From Progne subis subis (taxonomy: Eukaryota; Chordata; Aves; Passeriformes; Hirundinidae): 64,000 bases of DNA. The translations under genes were made by a program, and so were the position numbers. How positions within the stretch are numbered: the stretch's first letter is position 1; each line of letters starts with the position of its first letter. The stretch is from NCBI GenBank assembly GCA_022316685.1, contig JAKJHU010000037.1:1537792-1601791 (forward strand). Reading direction: 5' to 3'. This document shows, piece after piece, positions 1 through 13,200 of the stretch. The notes below the pieces were generated by a model. It made no database searches, had not been told where the DNA came from, and saw only the letters and a program-made list of their open reading frames with translations.

Positions 1-1178
1 TTTTATTAGCACTCATTCAAAAAATACCATTCATACTGAAGTGACTTTGATGCCTCCATGCTAGAGGCAGAATTCTAGTCTCACCTCTGAGCAGGGGAAT
101 GAATTTCTGAAGACATCTTGTTCATAATATCATGACGAAAGAGAGAAACTGGAATGTTCCCCTTGTGCCCTTCCTCCCTGCAGGCTTCCCTCTCTTGATA
201 CAAAACGGATTTTTGCTGTTAAAATGTCTGATCTGAACTTGAAGCTGCACACTTGTAGAATGTAAAATTAAAGAATCACAACTTGCAACAAGCTTTACTG
301 CACAACCCATTTTTCGATGGCTCGTGAATTTAGCCATGACTATGTGTTACACCTAGGGACATCCAATGGCATCTCTATGTGATTGCCCCTTTTACGAACT
401 AATTTCTACTTAAAGTACAAAGGCATCAGAACTTTTTAATGAAACAGAAGAAAAATGAAATACCCTATTGTAATTCTAGATTTTTCACCCAAGAGATGAT
501 TGGAACTTTCTTTGTGACAGGAAAGATCTCAAACAATGGCTGGCATAACCCAACACAAACAAGTTCAACTGAACTACTGCAATTTGGAAAAGCAGGTCAG
601 TTGAAAAGACATCAATCAAAGCACTATAGAATCTTGTTGTACTACTTGCTTGTTTAGGATGATCCACATCCAAAAGCTTTCAGAATACTACGTGAGTGAC
701 ACATGAGTATTCAGCTCAAATGGAAGAAAAACCTAATGACACAGCCAATGATCAAGTTACTGCGGGTAAAACCAGGCTTGTGAATTTCCTGTCAGCTGCG
801 TAGTAACTGCTTAGGTCACATTCCCACAAGGATGAACTGCAAATAGTTCAAGAGGGTTTCTTTTCCTCTTATCACGGGTATATAGCATGTGTTACTATGG
901 AGCTCCTGCTTTGTATACTGTGATTGACAGTTGAGCAAAACCCCCCCTTATAAACTCCCCAGTATAGTAATAAGAAAACAAGCGAAAAAATCATATTATG
1001 TCCCTTTTTTAAAATACAGTTTTACTCACAACAGAGCATCAGAGTGAGTATTTTTGCAAGAGAACACTTTGCCTTTCTCTGACAGAATTTTAGAGAGTTT
1101 TTGTTCCCTACAGTACACACATGCTGCTAGAAACAAAACCTGAACACAGTACACATTTTGAGTAAGACTGACACTTGC
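1..1178 (-). other. ELP2 intron 10 (partial)
   Basis: No sequence matching the next expected ELP2 segment (VGEVGGNTLGFYDCQF-like) is present on the minus strand, so this is intron and continues beyond the left edge. It is AT-rich, and I recognise no mobile element or RNA gene. Confidence 0.75.
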
Positions 1179-1279
1179 CTGTTCTAGCCAGACTCCAGAT
1201 TCTTTATCAGGTTCCCAGATGATCACAGTTTTGTCCATTGATGCAGATAATATCCTCATTGGTTGTTGCATGCTGCCAT
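1179..1279 (-). CDS. ELP2: ELP2 exon 10 (residues 297-330), ends at a GC donor
   Basis: The acceptor is TACTGTAG. It encodes [18 protein letters not shown] then ESGVWLEQ, matching the family's [18 protein letters not shown] and ESGVWLEQ. The family sequence changes exon at this point, and the only good donor is CAG|GCAAGT at 1178-1177, a GC-type donor. Read-through past it gives a stop after about 30 unrelated residues. Intron 9 spans 1280-2973. Confidence 0.94.
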
Positions 1280-4200
1280 CTACAGTACAAGGAAAATTAT
1301 TACCCTACAACCTAGGAGCATACTTGCTAAAGAAATTAGGTGATACTGAAATACAAACACATTACAAAAATTGTTTGGCATCAGAGACATGCAATGCAGT
1401 TCTTATATGCCAAATTTACAGGCTCTACATTGTTGCCAGGCATTCTTTAGGAGATATTGTATTCTCAGCCATAATCACCCAAGAAAAAGTAAAACACGTA
1501 CATGAGAACAACCATATTCCACAGTTTTCTCACTCTGAACTTATTAAATACAATTTGGAGGAATAGCTAGAGTTTCACAAAGAGAATGCACAGCAGTTAA
1601 TGGTTCCCTTCCTTAAGTAAGTTTTTACTGAGAGATTGACAGTTTAAAATAATTGCCCGGTATTGACTGTTTGGGGTTTTTTTCCCAAATTGTTAGGTTT
1701 GCTGCTGACTTCAGCAGACTCTAGCACCCTGTAGTACATTCAGTAACTCAGGACTGCTCCCCAGAATGCAGCGAAACACTCCAGAAAAAAGCCCGGCACA
1801 GAATGGGAAAGAGGGAGCTGGTTCATCACCAGTAGAGAAGCCTGCAGGAAAACCACTGAGGAACCCTTCTTGATAGTATAGATACTGGCAGACATCTCAT
1901 GGGGTGATATGCTAGCAACAGATTTCCCACCTTACCTTCTGCATTGAGAATATGTCTCTCAGATCAGTTTGCCTCTAATAAAAATCTATTCTGGGGAACC
2001 CAGCATTGGGCAGGCCACAGAACACAAACAGCTTCACGTATGCAGAAGCACCCGGAAAACTTCATGGTCTAACAGGACAGTTTTCAGATTGCAGTGCGAG
2101 GCTGACAAGCCTACATCGTGCCCAAACCTAGTCCTAAAAGGCTAAATCTTTTACTGGTGTCTAATTTAGAAAAAATGAGAAAAGTTTAAGGACCAGATAA
2201 CTAAACCGATATTTTTAAAGCAAGTCTGGTGTCTTTCACTACATGTATTTTGACATTCTAATGGCACTCTGCTGTTCAAGTGTTGCATATACACCAGCAA
2301 AGCTGTCCTTTGTACTGCTGAAGTCACCTGCCATCAGTAACTCTAAAACACATCAGAAAAAGACACCTTTGCCAGTACAACTATTCAAGGGTGTTCTGAT
2401 TGTTCAATGTCAAATCAAAAATCTCCCCTTATATGCCAAGTAGATGCACAACAGCAAATCAGTACTGCAAACAAGGCTGTCAGAATTTAAGGATTTCAAA
2501 AGAAAGATAAACACTAGGGCAAAATGCAAAATTAAACTAGTAAATAACACTGTTGCAATGGGAGTCTGCGCTAATGCCTAAAATGCTCAAGAAAACTGAT
2601 ACTCCAGGAATCTACACCACTAAAAAGAAAGGAGATCTTTTGCGGTAATGTTTACCTTCTGAAGAACAGACATTTCAAATACACGTATAACGGTAACCTA
2701 TTAGAGCTATTAATTCATACTGATTAATTAAACTAATTTGTACATCATAACCAACAAATCAATTACAATAAAGTCTGTACAGCTCTGTTACTTAATTCCA
2801 TTCCTTAAAGAAAATGTGAGTACAATGCAATATCTGTTTACTCATAAAACATTATTTGCAGTACTTAAAGGCTGCAATTGTCTACAGGAACAAGTGAACA
2901 ATACAAAGAGATGTGACTGTACTCTATGTAGAAGACACTTAACATTGCTGGTAAATGTTCGAAATCTTTTTACCTTTGGAAATCGAAGGTTGCCAGTGAA
3001 CTGCATACACCCAGTTTTCATGACCAGCCAACACAGACTCCAAAGAAACTGCGTATGATGTATCAGCATCTACCACAAATCAGAAAAAAAGTATATTTCT
3101 TTCTACAAGCCAAGAAAGGCCAGGTCATTTCTGATATCTTTACTGAAAATAATCAACTGCTTTCTACATCTACCAATATCTCAAAAGCTTCTAGACACTG
3201 AACAGATCCTTGAAATCCTACTTTGGCACAAGCCCTGAGTACCAGATTCATGGTCACAGGTCAGTGTACTGCCTTCAGAGGGGTCTCTCAGAATTCCCAG
3301 AGAACTCTCAAGTAGTGTTGAAATAAATGCTCCAAATTGGCACTACACATACTCTTATGCATATCTGCATCGCTAAATGACTGAAAACACAAGCATTAAG
3401 ATACTTCAAACAATGAATCAGGATTTGCAGGAAGTATCATGAGCACTTTTTACACATAACATCATACACACTTCATTATATTAACTTGGTTGCCAAACAA
3501 TTTACCCTACAATGTACCCTACAATCAGCAATGCAAGCATCTGATGTTACTGTGCTTAAACAGCTTGTTAAATGACCATAAAGTAAGCCTGCACATGCTT
3601 ATCTGTATGTTTCTAATCTTTAAGTAATAGTAGCACCTCTTAATTCATTGAATTCAAAAAGAAAATAAAAGGTAATTAAACTGAAGAACTACACAACAGC
3701 TTCCCTCCCACAGACAAATAAGTGTCCTACAAATGGAATTTGGAATATGCATAACAATAACAACCCATGTTGGTATTAAACTCTCTCATTGCCTTACCAT
3801 TTCTTGTAATACATCATTAACTTTTGGCTTTAAAACAGTAATTCTGCTTTTTTAACAGCGAAAAATAATCCAGTCAACACGAAACAAACCAAGCTACTTG
3901 GTAACCACCTTGTAAGCTTCCCTGGAACCATGAAAAGAGACACAAGTGAAAAGTCCCAGAGAATTTTACAGCTGTTACCTACCTTTAACAGTAAAAACAT
4001 TCTCTTTCAGTTTTATTGAATCATCTTCAGTTTCTGGAATTTGCTTTGATTTTGTACATACTTTCCAAATTCTTATCAAACAGTCCTGAGCACAGCTTGC
4101 TAAGAAAAGGTCTTCACCTATTCGTTTTTAGAAAAAGAAAAAAAAAAAAAAAATAGAGCCACATTTTCATTGCAACCACTGCCATGACTAACCTATCACC

Positions 4201-7200
4201 CTTCCATACATGCACCTAACAACATTATCCCAATTTTTCCTATTGTACACAGTATCATTAAAAAAATCCACTGTTTTATTTCAATATCAATTCATTCTCC
4301 CACTCAAATTCTCTATTTTATAATGCACTATGAATATGTCCCTGCGTGTAAGATGTGGAAGATATGGTAAGCATTGTACATGTTATACATATACTTCCCT
4401 ACTATCTAGGGCCTTTACTTTTGAAATTCTATCAGTCTCAATACTTGTCAAAATCTCCTTTCCTCCTTTTCTTTCTCCAGGTTTGTAGCATCTCTCTTTT
4501 TTTTTTTTTTTTTTGTGCAATTGCAGTAACTATTTGATTAGTTAATGTCTGAAAAGATTTTCCTCTTAATTTCCCCAATTAAAAAAAAAGGGGGGTGGGG
4601 GGAAAAACAGAAAAAGAGAAGATAAACATACTATTTCCCCCTACTGTCTATACTTTAAAAAAGCAGCCAACTCTTCCTCACTCAGATACAGACATTTGTA
4701 TATTGAAAAGGCCAAGTTGCTAAAAGCCCAATTTGTTTGCATTCAAGTACCGGTCAGGTAAACATCCCTGAAACAAGCAAGAAGAATGTTTTAAAAGGAT
4801 ACAAAGTTTAATCTTGATTTTCAATATTAATTACCACTATCTAAGGAAAGCAAACATCACAACCACAAGTTTGCTTGCATCAAGGTCATCTGTTGGAGGG
4901 GTAAAACACTAGTACTGCCAATAAAGCACTATTCCACTTTATTCATCTTTCATACTGACCACAGACTGCCCACTCAACGCCTCTTATCCAATCTTCATGG
5001 CCAGGGAGTATTAAGGTTTTCTGAAACTGAATAAAAACTCCTGTTACATCACAGAAATGCACCTAATTACCATCCACATATCAGTAATAAGCTTTATTTT
5101 TTCAAGTCTTTTGTATTTATAGCTTCTTTTTTTTGAAACAGGGAAAAGAGTAAGCCACTACTAAGGATTGTAATTTACACACAGATTCAAAGCCTTTTTG
5201 GTTTTGCCACCATTGGATAAGCACATGTAACATTACAGCATTTCCCATTTATGAGCAGGAAAGGATATGAATTTAAGGTGCACACTTTCAAGAGGCTACA
5301 GCCTTTCTATGATACATTTGATTTTTTTTTTTTAAATTTATCAGGTTTACCATGGTACACAAAGAATAGCAATGCAGGTTTGATGTGACAAGTAATTTCT
5401 TGTATTTGTGTGAAGTGGATGTGACTGCAGACAATGAAGAAAACGAATACAGGTAAAATCAAGTATAAAAAGAAGAGCAAATGCTTTGAAATTATTTCAA
5501 AAATAAATTTATAATAGAATATGATTAATAAGAATCAGTTATGGTACTGAAAATATTCTATTACGTTTCTTAAGTTTATTGACAAAATTTCTAAGGAAGA
5601 ACATTAAGAACTGCTGATGGAAAATTCAGCGTGAACATGGGCTCAGGAACACCAGAATGCAAACACAGTCCAGATTCCTTTTTAAGAACTTTCAATAGTA
5701 ATTTATTTTCATTTATAACATATGTAACGTTACCGTTTCATTTTGATTCAAGTACAACTATTTACTCCTTACTTAACATTTAAGTCATTTCTGCTTTTCT
5801 TTGCCCAGAAACAGTCCTACTTCCATGACATTTTTTTATTCCAAGTTGAATTAAAAAGTCAGAAGTAACTGTTACAGTTAAAACACTAGTGTAGTTTAGT
5901 ATGAATAACTTATCATGTTATTTCTGGCACTGTATTCTACTAAATCCATTACCTAGGCTTAATTAGAGCTATGACTAAATGACAGCCTCTGCTATCTGCA
6001 GCTGAGGTCTCTCTTCCACACTGCTATAGGGGAAAAAAAAAAAAAAATTGTATGCTTATGAAAAAATCCATACTCAGAAACTTGTGTTCTCTCTTTGATC
6101 CAACATTTCTGATATTCTCCAAAACCACCTTTCCATCAAACAATATTACTCTGTCTCACCTCATCATACATCTGCAGTCACAATTATAAAGTGGTTTAGT
6201 TTGGCTTAAAGGACATTAAAGATCATCTAGCTCCACCCTCTCAGCCATGAGCAGGGACTCTTTCCACTAGACCAGGCTGCTCAAAGCCTCATCCAACCTG
6301 GCCTCAACCTGCTCCAGGGATGGGGCATCCACAGCCTCTCTGGACAACTTGCCCCAGTGCCTCACCACTCTCACAGTAAAGAATTTCTTCCTAATATCTA
6401 CTCTAAACCTACACTCTCTGTTTGAAGCCATTGCCCCTTCTCCTCCCATATACTTATATGCCTTTGTAAAACTTCCCTAAAATTACAGAACCACCTATAG
6501 ATGAGATACATGACCAGAACAGGATATGTGATCAGACCAAGCTGATCTCCGATACTTCCAAATGAGAAAGTTTAGGTTTCAAGAATGTGTTCTCACAGCC
6601 TCCCAAGCCTCATTTAGCTGGTCACTTCTGCTACCACTGGAACTTCCAGATGGGGCATTCCAGACAGATGTTTATGTTAAACACCCAACAGGTTATGTGG
6701 AAAGGCAGGAAGGAACATCCAGGAAGTGAGATGAAACAGCAATGTAAAGATTTTTCTGAAGATGACATGCTTCTGGCAATACATAAAAAAAATCTTTAGC
6801 AACTGATACTTCAGATAATAGATAAAACACATTTATTTATTCTTTTATGTGATCTTCGAATAAAATGCTCTACATTTTAGTCATCAAGGTTAGTTGGCAA
6901 ATGTATTTCTAACTGAAAGATTAGTTCAGGTTGAACTGTTGGTAACACACATCTAATCATTTTCCCTTTTCAAGGTGTTGTGGTGTGAGTTTGGTTTTTT
7001 CTTTTAATTACCCTCCTCATCTTACATCAAAGAGATCTATTAAGAAAAGCAGCCATTTTTTTTCCCTTTAAAGAGTAAAACTAATTACTTTGAAATTATT
7101 AATACCACCCCAGACTTCTAAGTCATTTCCCAAACAGTTGTTTAGGCACTACTCAGCTTTAAGTCAAGCACGCAGTTCTTCTGTACTGCAGAACAAGCAT

Positions 7201-10200
7201 ACTTAACCAGTCAGCTAGAAGCCTGTACTAATTTTTATTTGTATATGCTTGCAGTGTATAGTCCCATTGAACTATTCACATGATTTAAGGTAGAGGCTGC
7301 TGAATTTAATCACCTGATACTCACTCACAGTAGTAACACCAGCACCAGATTGTGCATGAGGCTTCACTGTTGAGGAGAGATATCCCCAAACCTCTGTAAA
7401 CCCCTTAAATGAGAAACTCACGTTGCTGCCTTTCCCATCCCTATAACATTATCCTCCACTCTGCACCCATCTGAGCAGTGTCAGTACAGTGGCTGGAAAA
7501 CAGAGGTGAACAGAAGGGCTATTACCATACTCAGAAGGATGATGCCACGAAGCATGAGGAACACAACATTCGCAGTCATACGATTTAGTTTCAGGTGGTC
7601 TGTGAGGAGCAAGGAGTTGGACCCAGCAATCCTTATGGGTCTCCTCAAACTTGAGATATTCTAAGATTCTATGATTCAAAGTTTTCAAGACACTGTTTCC
7701 CATAAAAATAAAAACTCTCAACTGAAACTGAACAAGGAGTAGTGTATGCTGCTATGCTAATATTTTTAGTATTTTCTTGCCCTTTTTTGCCTCTTGCCAT
7801 CCTATATTCAGTTTCTTAACATGTATTGTTCTAAACTTGAATCAATATAAAGGTTTGTGCAGATGCATATGATCATTATTTTTAGGTGATTCAAAGTTTC
7901 TATTATTGCCTAGGTTATATTTTGAGCTGTCATTTTCTCTTTTTTACAGATTTTTTTTTCATAGTCTCATATTTCTTCTCTGTTTCAGTTTCCACTTGGT
8001 CCTCATGGGATACGTACGAAGTTACAGTACCAACACTTAAATCTAACAAAACCTCCTGGTCTGACTCTACTTCACAGGCTTTCCCATGCCTCTTACCTAA
8101 TCTCTGAACATTGTTGCTTAGCAGCTATCTAATCTCTTTCATTTTAAGCAAAGAATAAAGCTGTTCTGTAGGTAGCACAACTAATGAAGCTGTGGACATG
8201 TCCAGCACACTCTACACAACTAATCTTGCCCACACCTTGAGTACAACTCTTTCAGGAGCAGGCTAGTAGCAGTTTGGTAAATTTGGAGTAGTATTCCAAG
8301 CCTTCTCATTTTTTCTCTAGCAAACACTAGATGCAATATCCCTCATCTACTACTGTTAATATCAACAGATTACAAAGAGCATGAATTATCTGTGATTCAT
8401 CCCCCTATCCCACATCTCAACTACACCAAACTGTTTGCGTGGAACCCAAAACACACAGTGCACCATCTTCTCAGAAATACAAAGCATATTTTGGTTTAAA
8501 ACTCTAATTTAATCTGCTGGTTTTCTTACTTAAGTTTAGCCCTCCATGGGCTACATCTGTAGATGTTATATCTCAAGCAGGAAGACATATTATGGTTTCT
8601 GAAGGATTTTTCCCTGGATACTTTTATAAATCAATACCCTCTTCCAACGAATCAGAAAAGCAGAGTTCATTTTCTCTCTACTATTTAACACCATAAGGGA
8701 TCTATGAGTAGGGAGTCTCAAAAGATTTAAAGCGTGTCCACTCAGTTTTAGAAACCAACCAGTTTTTAATGAATAAATACATTTTGTCTGTAAAATTAAT
8801 GAGTTTACCAAAAGGTAGCTTGAATTAGCTACGTAAAGATGCCTCATCATCCCTCAGAGTCTAACAGTGCCCTTTAAGTTTCATTAGAATGCCCTGTTAT
8901 GAATGCATATTCTACCTCTGGATTCATACACTCATAACAATCTTTTTGAGGATGTTAACTAAAGGAAGTGCTTTACAAGAGTCACTGAATTAACTGAATA
9001 AAGCTACAAGCCCTTACCGGTAAGGGAACGACACAGGAGTTAAGATTCTAATCATACTCCTATGCCAAGTTCCAGTTAAAAATAGCACAGCTACAGTAAC
9101 ACTTCCTTCAAATACCTTTAATACTACTAAGAAGCCATAAAAAGGTGTCAGTAGATCTGAGAAAACCTGATGAATGAGATTTAGCAGCTAGGCAGGAATT
9201 CATGTCAGAAGGCTTGCAAAGATGTTTTATTTCTGTTAATAGTTGTAAGGCATAATACAGGCTGTTCTCATTGAGGCCTGCACAGTCCACTTAGCTAAGA
9301 GATTTTCAGGAAAGTTAAGATAGACACAAACAAGTTCTACTTCATTTAAGAGATATTCTGAACACCAAGTCTGCCACAACAGCTGGTAAAAATACTTTCT
9401 GAAATTGAAAGTGTGAAAAATAACATATGCAAAACAAAATTGCTCGCCCCTTGTATAAATAAAGTTTTGTACCTCCAAAAAAAGACAGCACAAACTTGTT
9501 TATGAAGCTTAAGGGGGAACTTGTTTATTCAAGTTACCTTCCTTTACCCTCCACAGACTGACTGCCTTTTAAAATAACAGACTACTGTTATACTGGAAAG
9601 TTTGGCCAACAATGGGCAAAATAAGTTACGTATCCTCTGAACAGTTTTTGGCAGACAAACTGTATATAATTTGTTAACCTGAATCATACAAGAAAAAAAG
9701 TTTCAAACTCTGAATAAGAAAAGCCAACTGCACAGTCCCTGAGATAAATGTCCTTCTTTAACACATTGAGAATCAGTAGTGGCATTCTGCCATTGCTAAT
9801 TCCCAGAGAATCCATTAAACTGACTTAACTCACAAGCTCTACATGAAAAAAGAAAAGAAATCAAACCAAGAACCCTTCTTTTCTACTGAGTGGTCGAGAA
9901 ATCATTAAACATAGAAGAAGGGGATGAGGTACTCATTTCATGGACAAGCAGCAACCAAAAAAATATTACTATACGTGGCAGCACAAACTGGCAAAATTAT
10001 CTCTAGAGTAGCTTTTATCTCCCCCTCTCTCTCTCAAAAAAAAAAAGAGCAACTAAACTATACTTTAATCCCTAAAGGGAGTGTGTCTAAGCAGATGAAG
10101 TGGTTCTACATATGCCAGTTTCAAAGGGGCGTTCTAAATGGTATCTTCACTGGTGCATCAGGAGAGCTTTTGTGGTTTGGAGGGGTTTTTTTAAGGGAGT

Positions 10201-13200
10201 GAGAGAAAGAAAGAAGTGATGCTGAATTCTGTTTTGGAAAACAGTCCAACATTCAACACAACGCATACTTTAGAATCCAACAAAACTTCTGAACAGATGG
10301 AAGGGAGGACATAATGTTCTTCTAGTGCTCAAAAGGAATATTTATCTGTATGAAAAACTAAAAATTGCCAGCTTCCAAATAACACAAGAAAAATGTGTGC
10401 TTTTATAGGATCAGATACTCATAAAAATGTTTTTTTGATGTTCAGAAGCAGTCAAGCATGAAGGGCATACTTAGCAACACACACAAAATTCCTCAGATAG
10501 AAGTCATAACAGTTTTATTATAAGAATTTATAGAATGAAAGTAACATCATTTCCATATGAACAACTCAGTGCCTGGATACTTAATAAAGAAGGACAGTAT
10601 TTTGTATCAGTGGGAATAGAAACAGGCTATCTTCACACAGGGGAAAAAAAAATCAGGAAAAACTAACACTTTCAGGCACTGACAACTTCAGTATTCTGTA
10701 TGTGCATTCCATCATTACCTAGAAAAATGGATTACTATTAGAAAAAAGTTGTTGTATGCAATGGCTATGTAGAGACAGAAAGGACTTACTGAGGAACTTG
10801 GAAAACATCAATAGTACATTTCAAAAGAAGCAGAAGAACTCAGCAATGCTCTGAACAAGAGACAAAAATTGTAATTACCTGACCATTCTGCTGTATAAAC
10901 AAACTTATTTTGCAGTCATCACCACCACAAGCCAGTATTGGTACTAGAAAGGAAAAGAAGGTCTTAATTTTTTAATAAGATCTAATACTCTAGGATATGA
11001 AAAAATATAAATAATGTAAAATTCCTTACAGAACTGTATCAAAATATAACAATACTAACAGACAGGCAAGTGTGATACCATTTTTTTAATGTTTTCTACA
11101 TTAGCTGCCTAATAAATTGGTATCTTAAGAACACAGAACTCAAAAGTTATTTCGACATACAAGTAACAGCTATAAATATTGAAGGTGCTAAGAATTTTTA
11201 ATTAATTATATTTTAGTGATATCAACAGGTATTTGCTCTAAATACAGAAGAAGGAAGGAAGGAACAAAACAAAACTACTCAGAACTAAGGCAATTCAAGT
11301 TCCTAAATCAACTAAGATAGGTTTAGATGGAGTTAGCATAATTATCATACAGCAAATAAAAAGACCAAAAAACAGAAGACAGATCACCACTACCTGTACC
11401 CAAGAATATGAAAGCAATGAAACATTTTTCACTCAAGATTACTCAAGCAGTTGACTTCCACTGGCTAACCTAAAAAGTGCACAAGCCCTATAAGCCTATT
11501 GAATCAAACCAGAAAAAGTTATGTCTGAGGTGAAAAAAAGAGAAGTTAGGCAGTGTATTAGCTTCTCTCTCCAGCAGAAGACAATGAGGAAAAATAGTTG
11601 ACATTTACTCCACTCTTTTTTAAATCATAGAGGAAGTGCTACTGCTAGGGACTGAAACAATAAAAGCAAATAAATTTAGTATAAAACTGTCAAGATGTAA
11701 GTTGTAAGTTAATGGCTAGACAACTGCCTTTCTCAAATCTGGACAGAAAACAAGATACTAAATGTCACTAAAATCAACTACTCCTTTTAACAAAAAAGCC
11801 TCCATGACATCCCTTTATATAGTTAATTTTCTCTTTATTATGGATAGATCAAAAATCAATTTGAATATTCATAATAAGTTTATTCTCCATACTAATTTCT
11901 TCTTTCTACTTGTAACAAATCTGTGCCTAGTTATCCATGGCTCCTCTTGCACTTCTCAATCACATTCCACATTCTTATAATTCTATCACTTGCTTCTTCT
12001 CTCCAACCTCTAAGTCACAATTCACCTCCATCTCCTCTTTTTAACAGGCCGAAAAGAAACCTGCTTTGGATTGAAAGTAATGAGCTGCTTTGAATGAAGA
12101 CCTGGTCATCAGGTCCACAGCAATTGGACAAGAGTGACATTTTCTTTCATAAAATACAATACAATGGATGTTCTTGAAGAAAATATCATCCTTTCCTAAG
12201 AAACACATTTTATGGGCCATAATTGTAATTACATATTTACTTAATGGAATGAAACTTTAACTAAGAAAGCCAAAGAGAGAATTATGATTTAGTTGCTGTT
12301 GCAGACAAATGCAAACACTTTCAGTCAAAAAGTTCTATCAAGAAATATATATCTGGCAAAAATGAACTAGTATACAGTTTTTCAAATAAATGCTTTGCGG
12401 TATAAGAATTCAGATCTGAGTAAGATAAAATTCCTGCAGAGGAAAAAAGAAAAGTAAGTTGGATAAGCAAGGCTTTTCCAAATTCACTTTCTCTTTTTTT
12501 TTCCACCTGTGGCAATTCAGTTTGGAGGCAATTATTTGCTGTCAGAGGCCAAACTACATCATGACAATTATCTAGGTGGAAGGAAAAATCAGATTATAGG
12601 CCAAATAGCTGATCAAGATTTGTAAAATAGTAAATCCTATTGCCAGCATTTTAGAAGCAGACACTGTGCAGACACTGCAAGGCAAAAAGCAAGCAAGCAA
12701 CCAAAACTGCACAAAGCTCTCCTTCAAGGCTAAACAGCAAATGTACAGAACCTCCTAAATGAACAGGCTGCCATAAAAGCGTTTAAGCTGCATTCTAGCT
12801 GCAAATGGCTAGTCAGATTTTTATAAGCAGTTTTCTATCTGTTTTCCCTACTTGACTTCTTGATAAAAGTGGGTCAATTTTTTTTTTTAATAACTTGTTT
12901 TCAAGGACAATCAGTTAAAATCCTAGGCATCAAGAACATCTTCTGAAAGTTAAAGCATCCATTGCATATGAATCAATTTTCAATGCAAGCTTCAAATTTC
13001 TTGGTGAAATTAGAGGTTACTGTAAATGCTTCAGGAAAAGTAGCTTATGATTTTCAGAAACATAATTCTGTATTTAGTTCCTGACTTAAGAAATGCAGAT
13101 TGTTCTCAAGAGAAAAGCTTCTCTGAATGTCTGTGCAGCTGACAACTTAGCCTTCATAAAGATTTCTGAGCAACTTCTAAATTTATCATAGATCATTTTT

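Noticed and set aside
1219..1566. 115-codon plus-strand frame
   Set aside because: It starts antisense to ELP2 exon 10 and runs into intron 9; it resembles no protein family.
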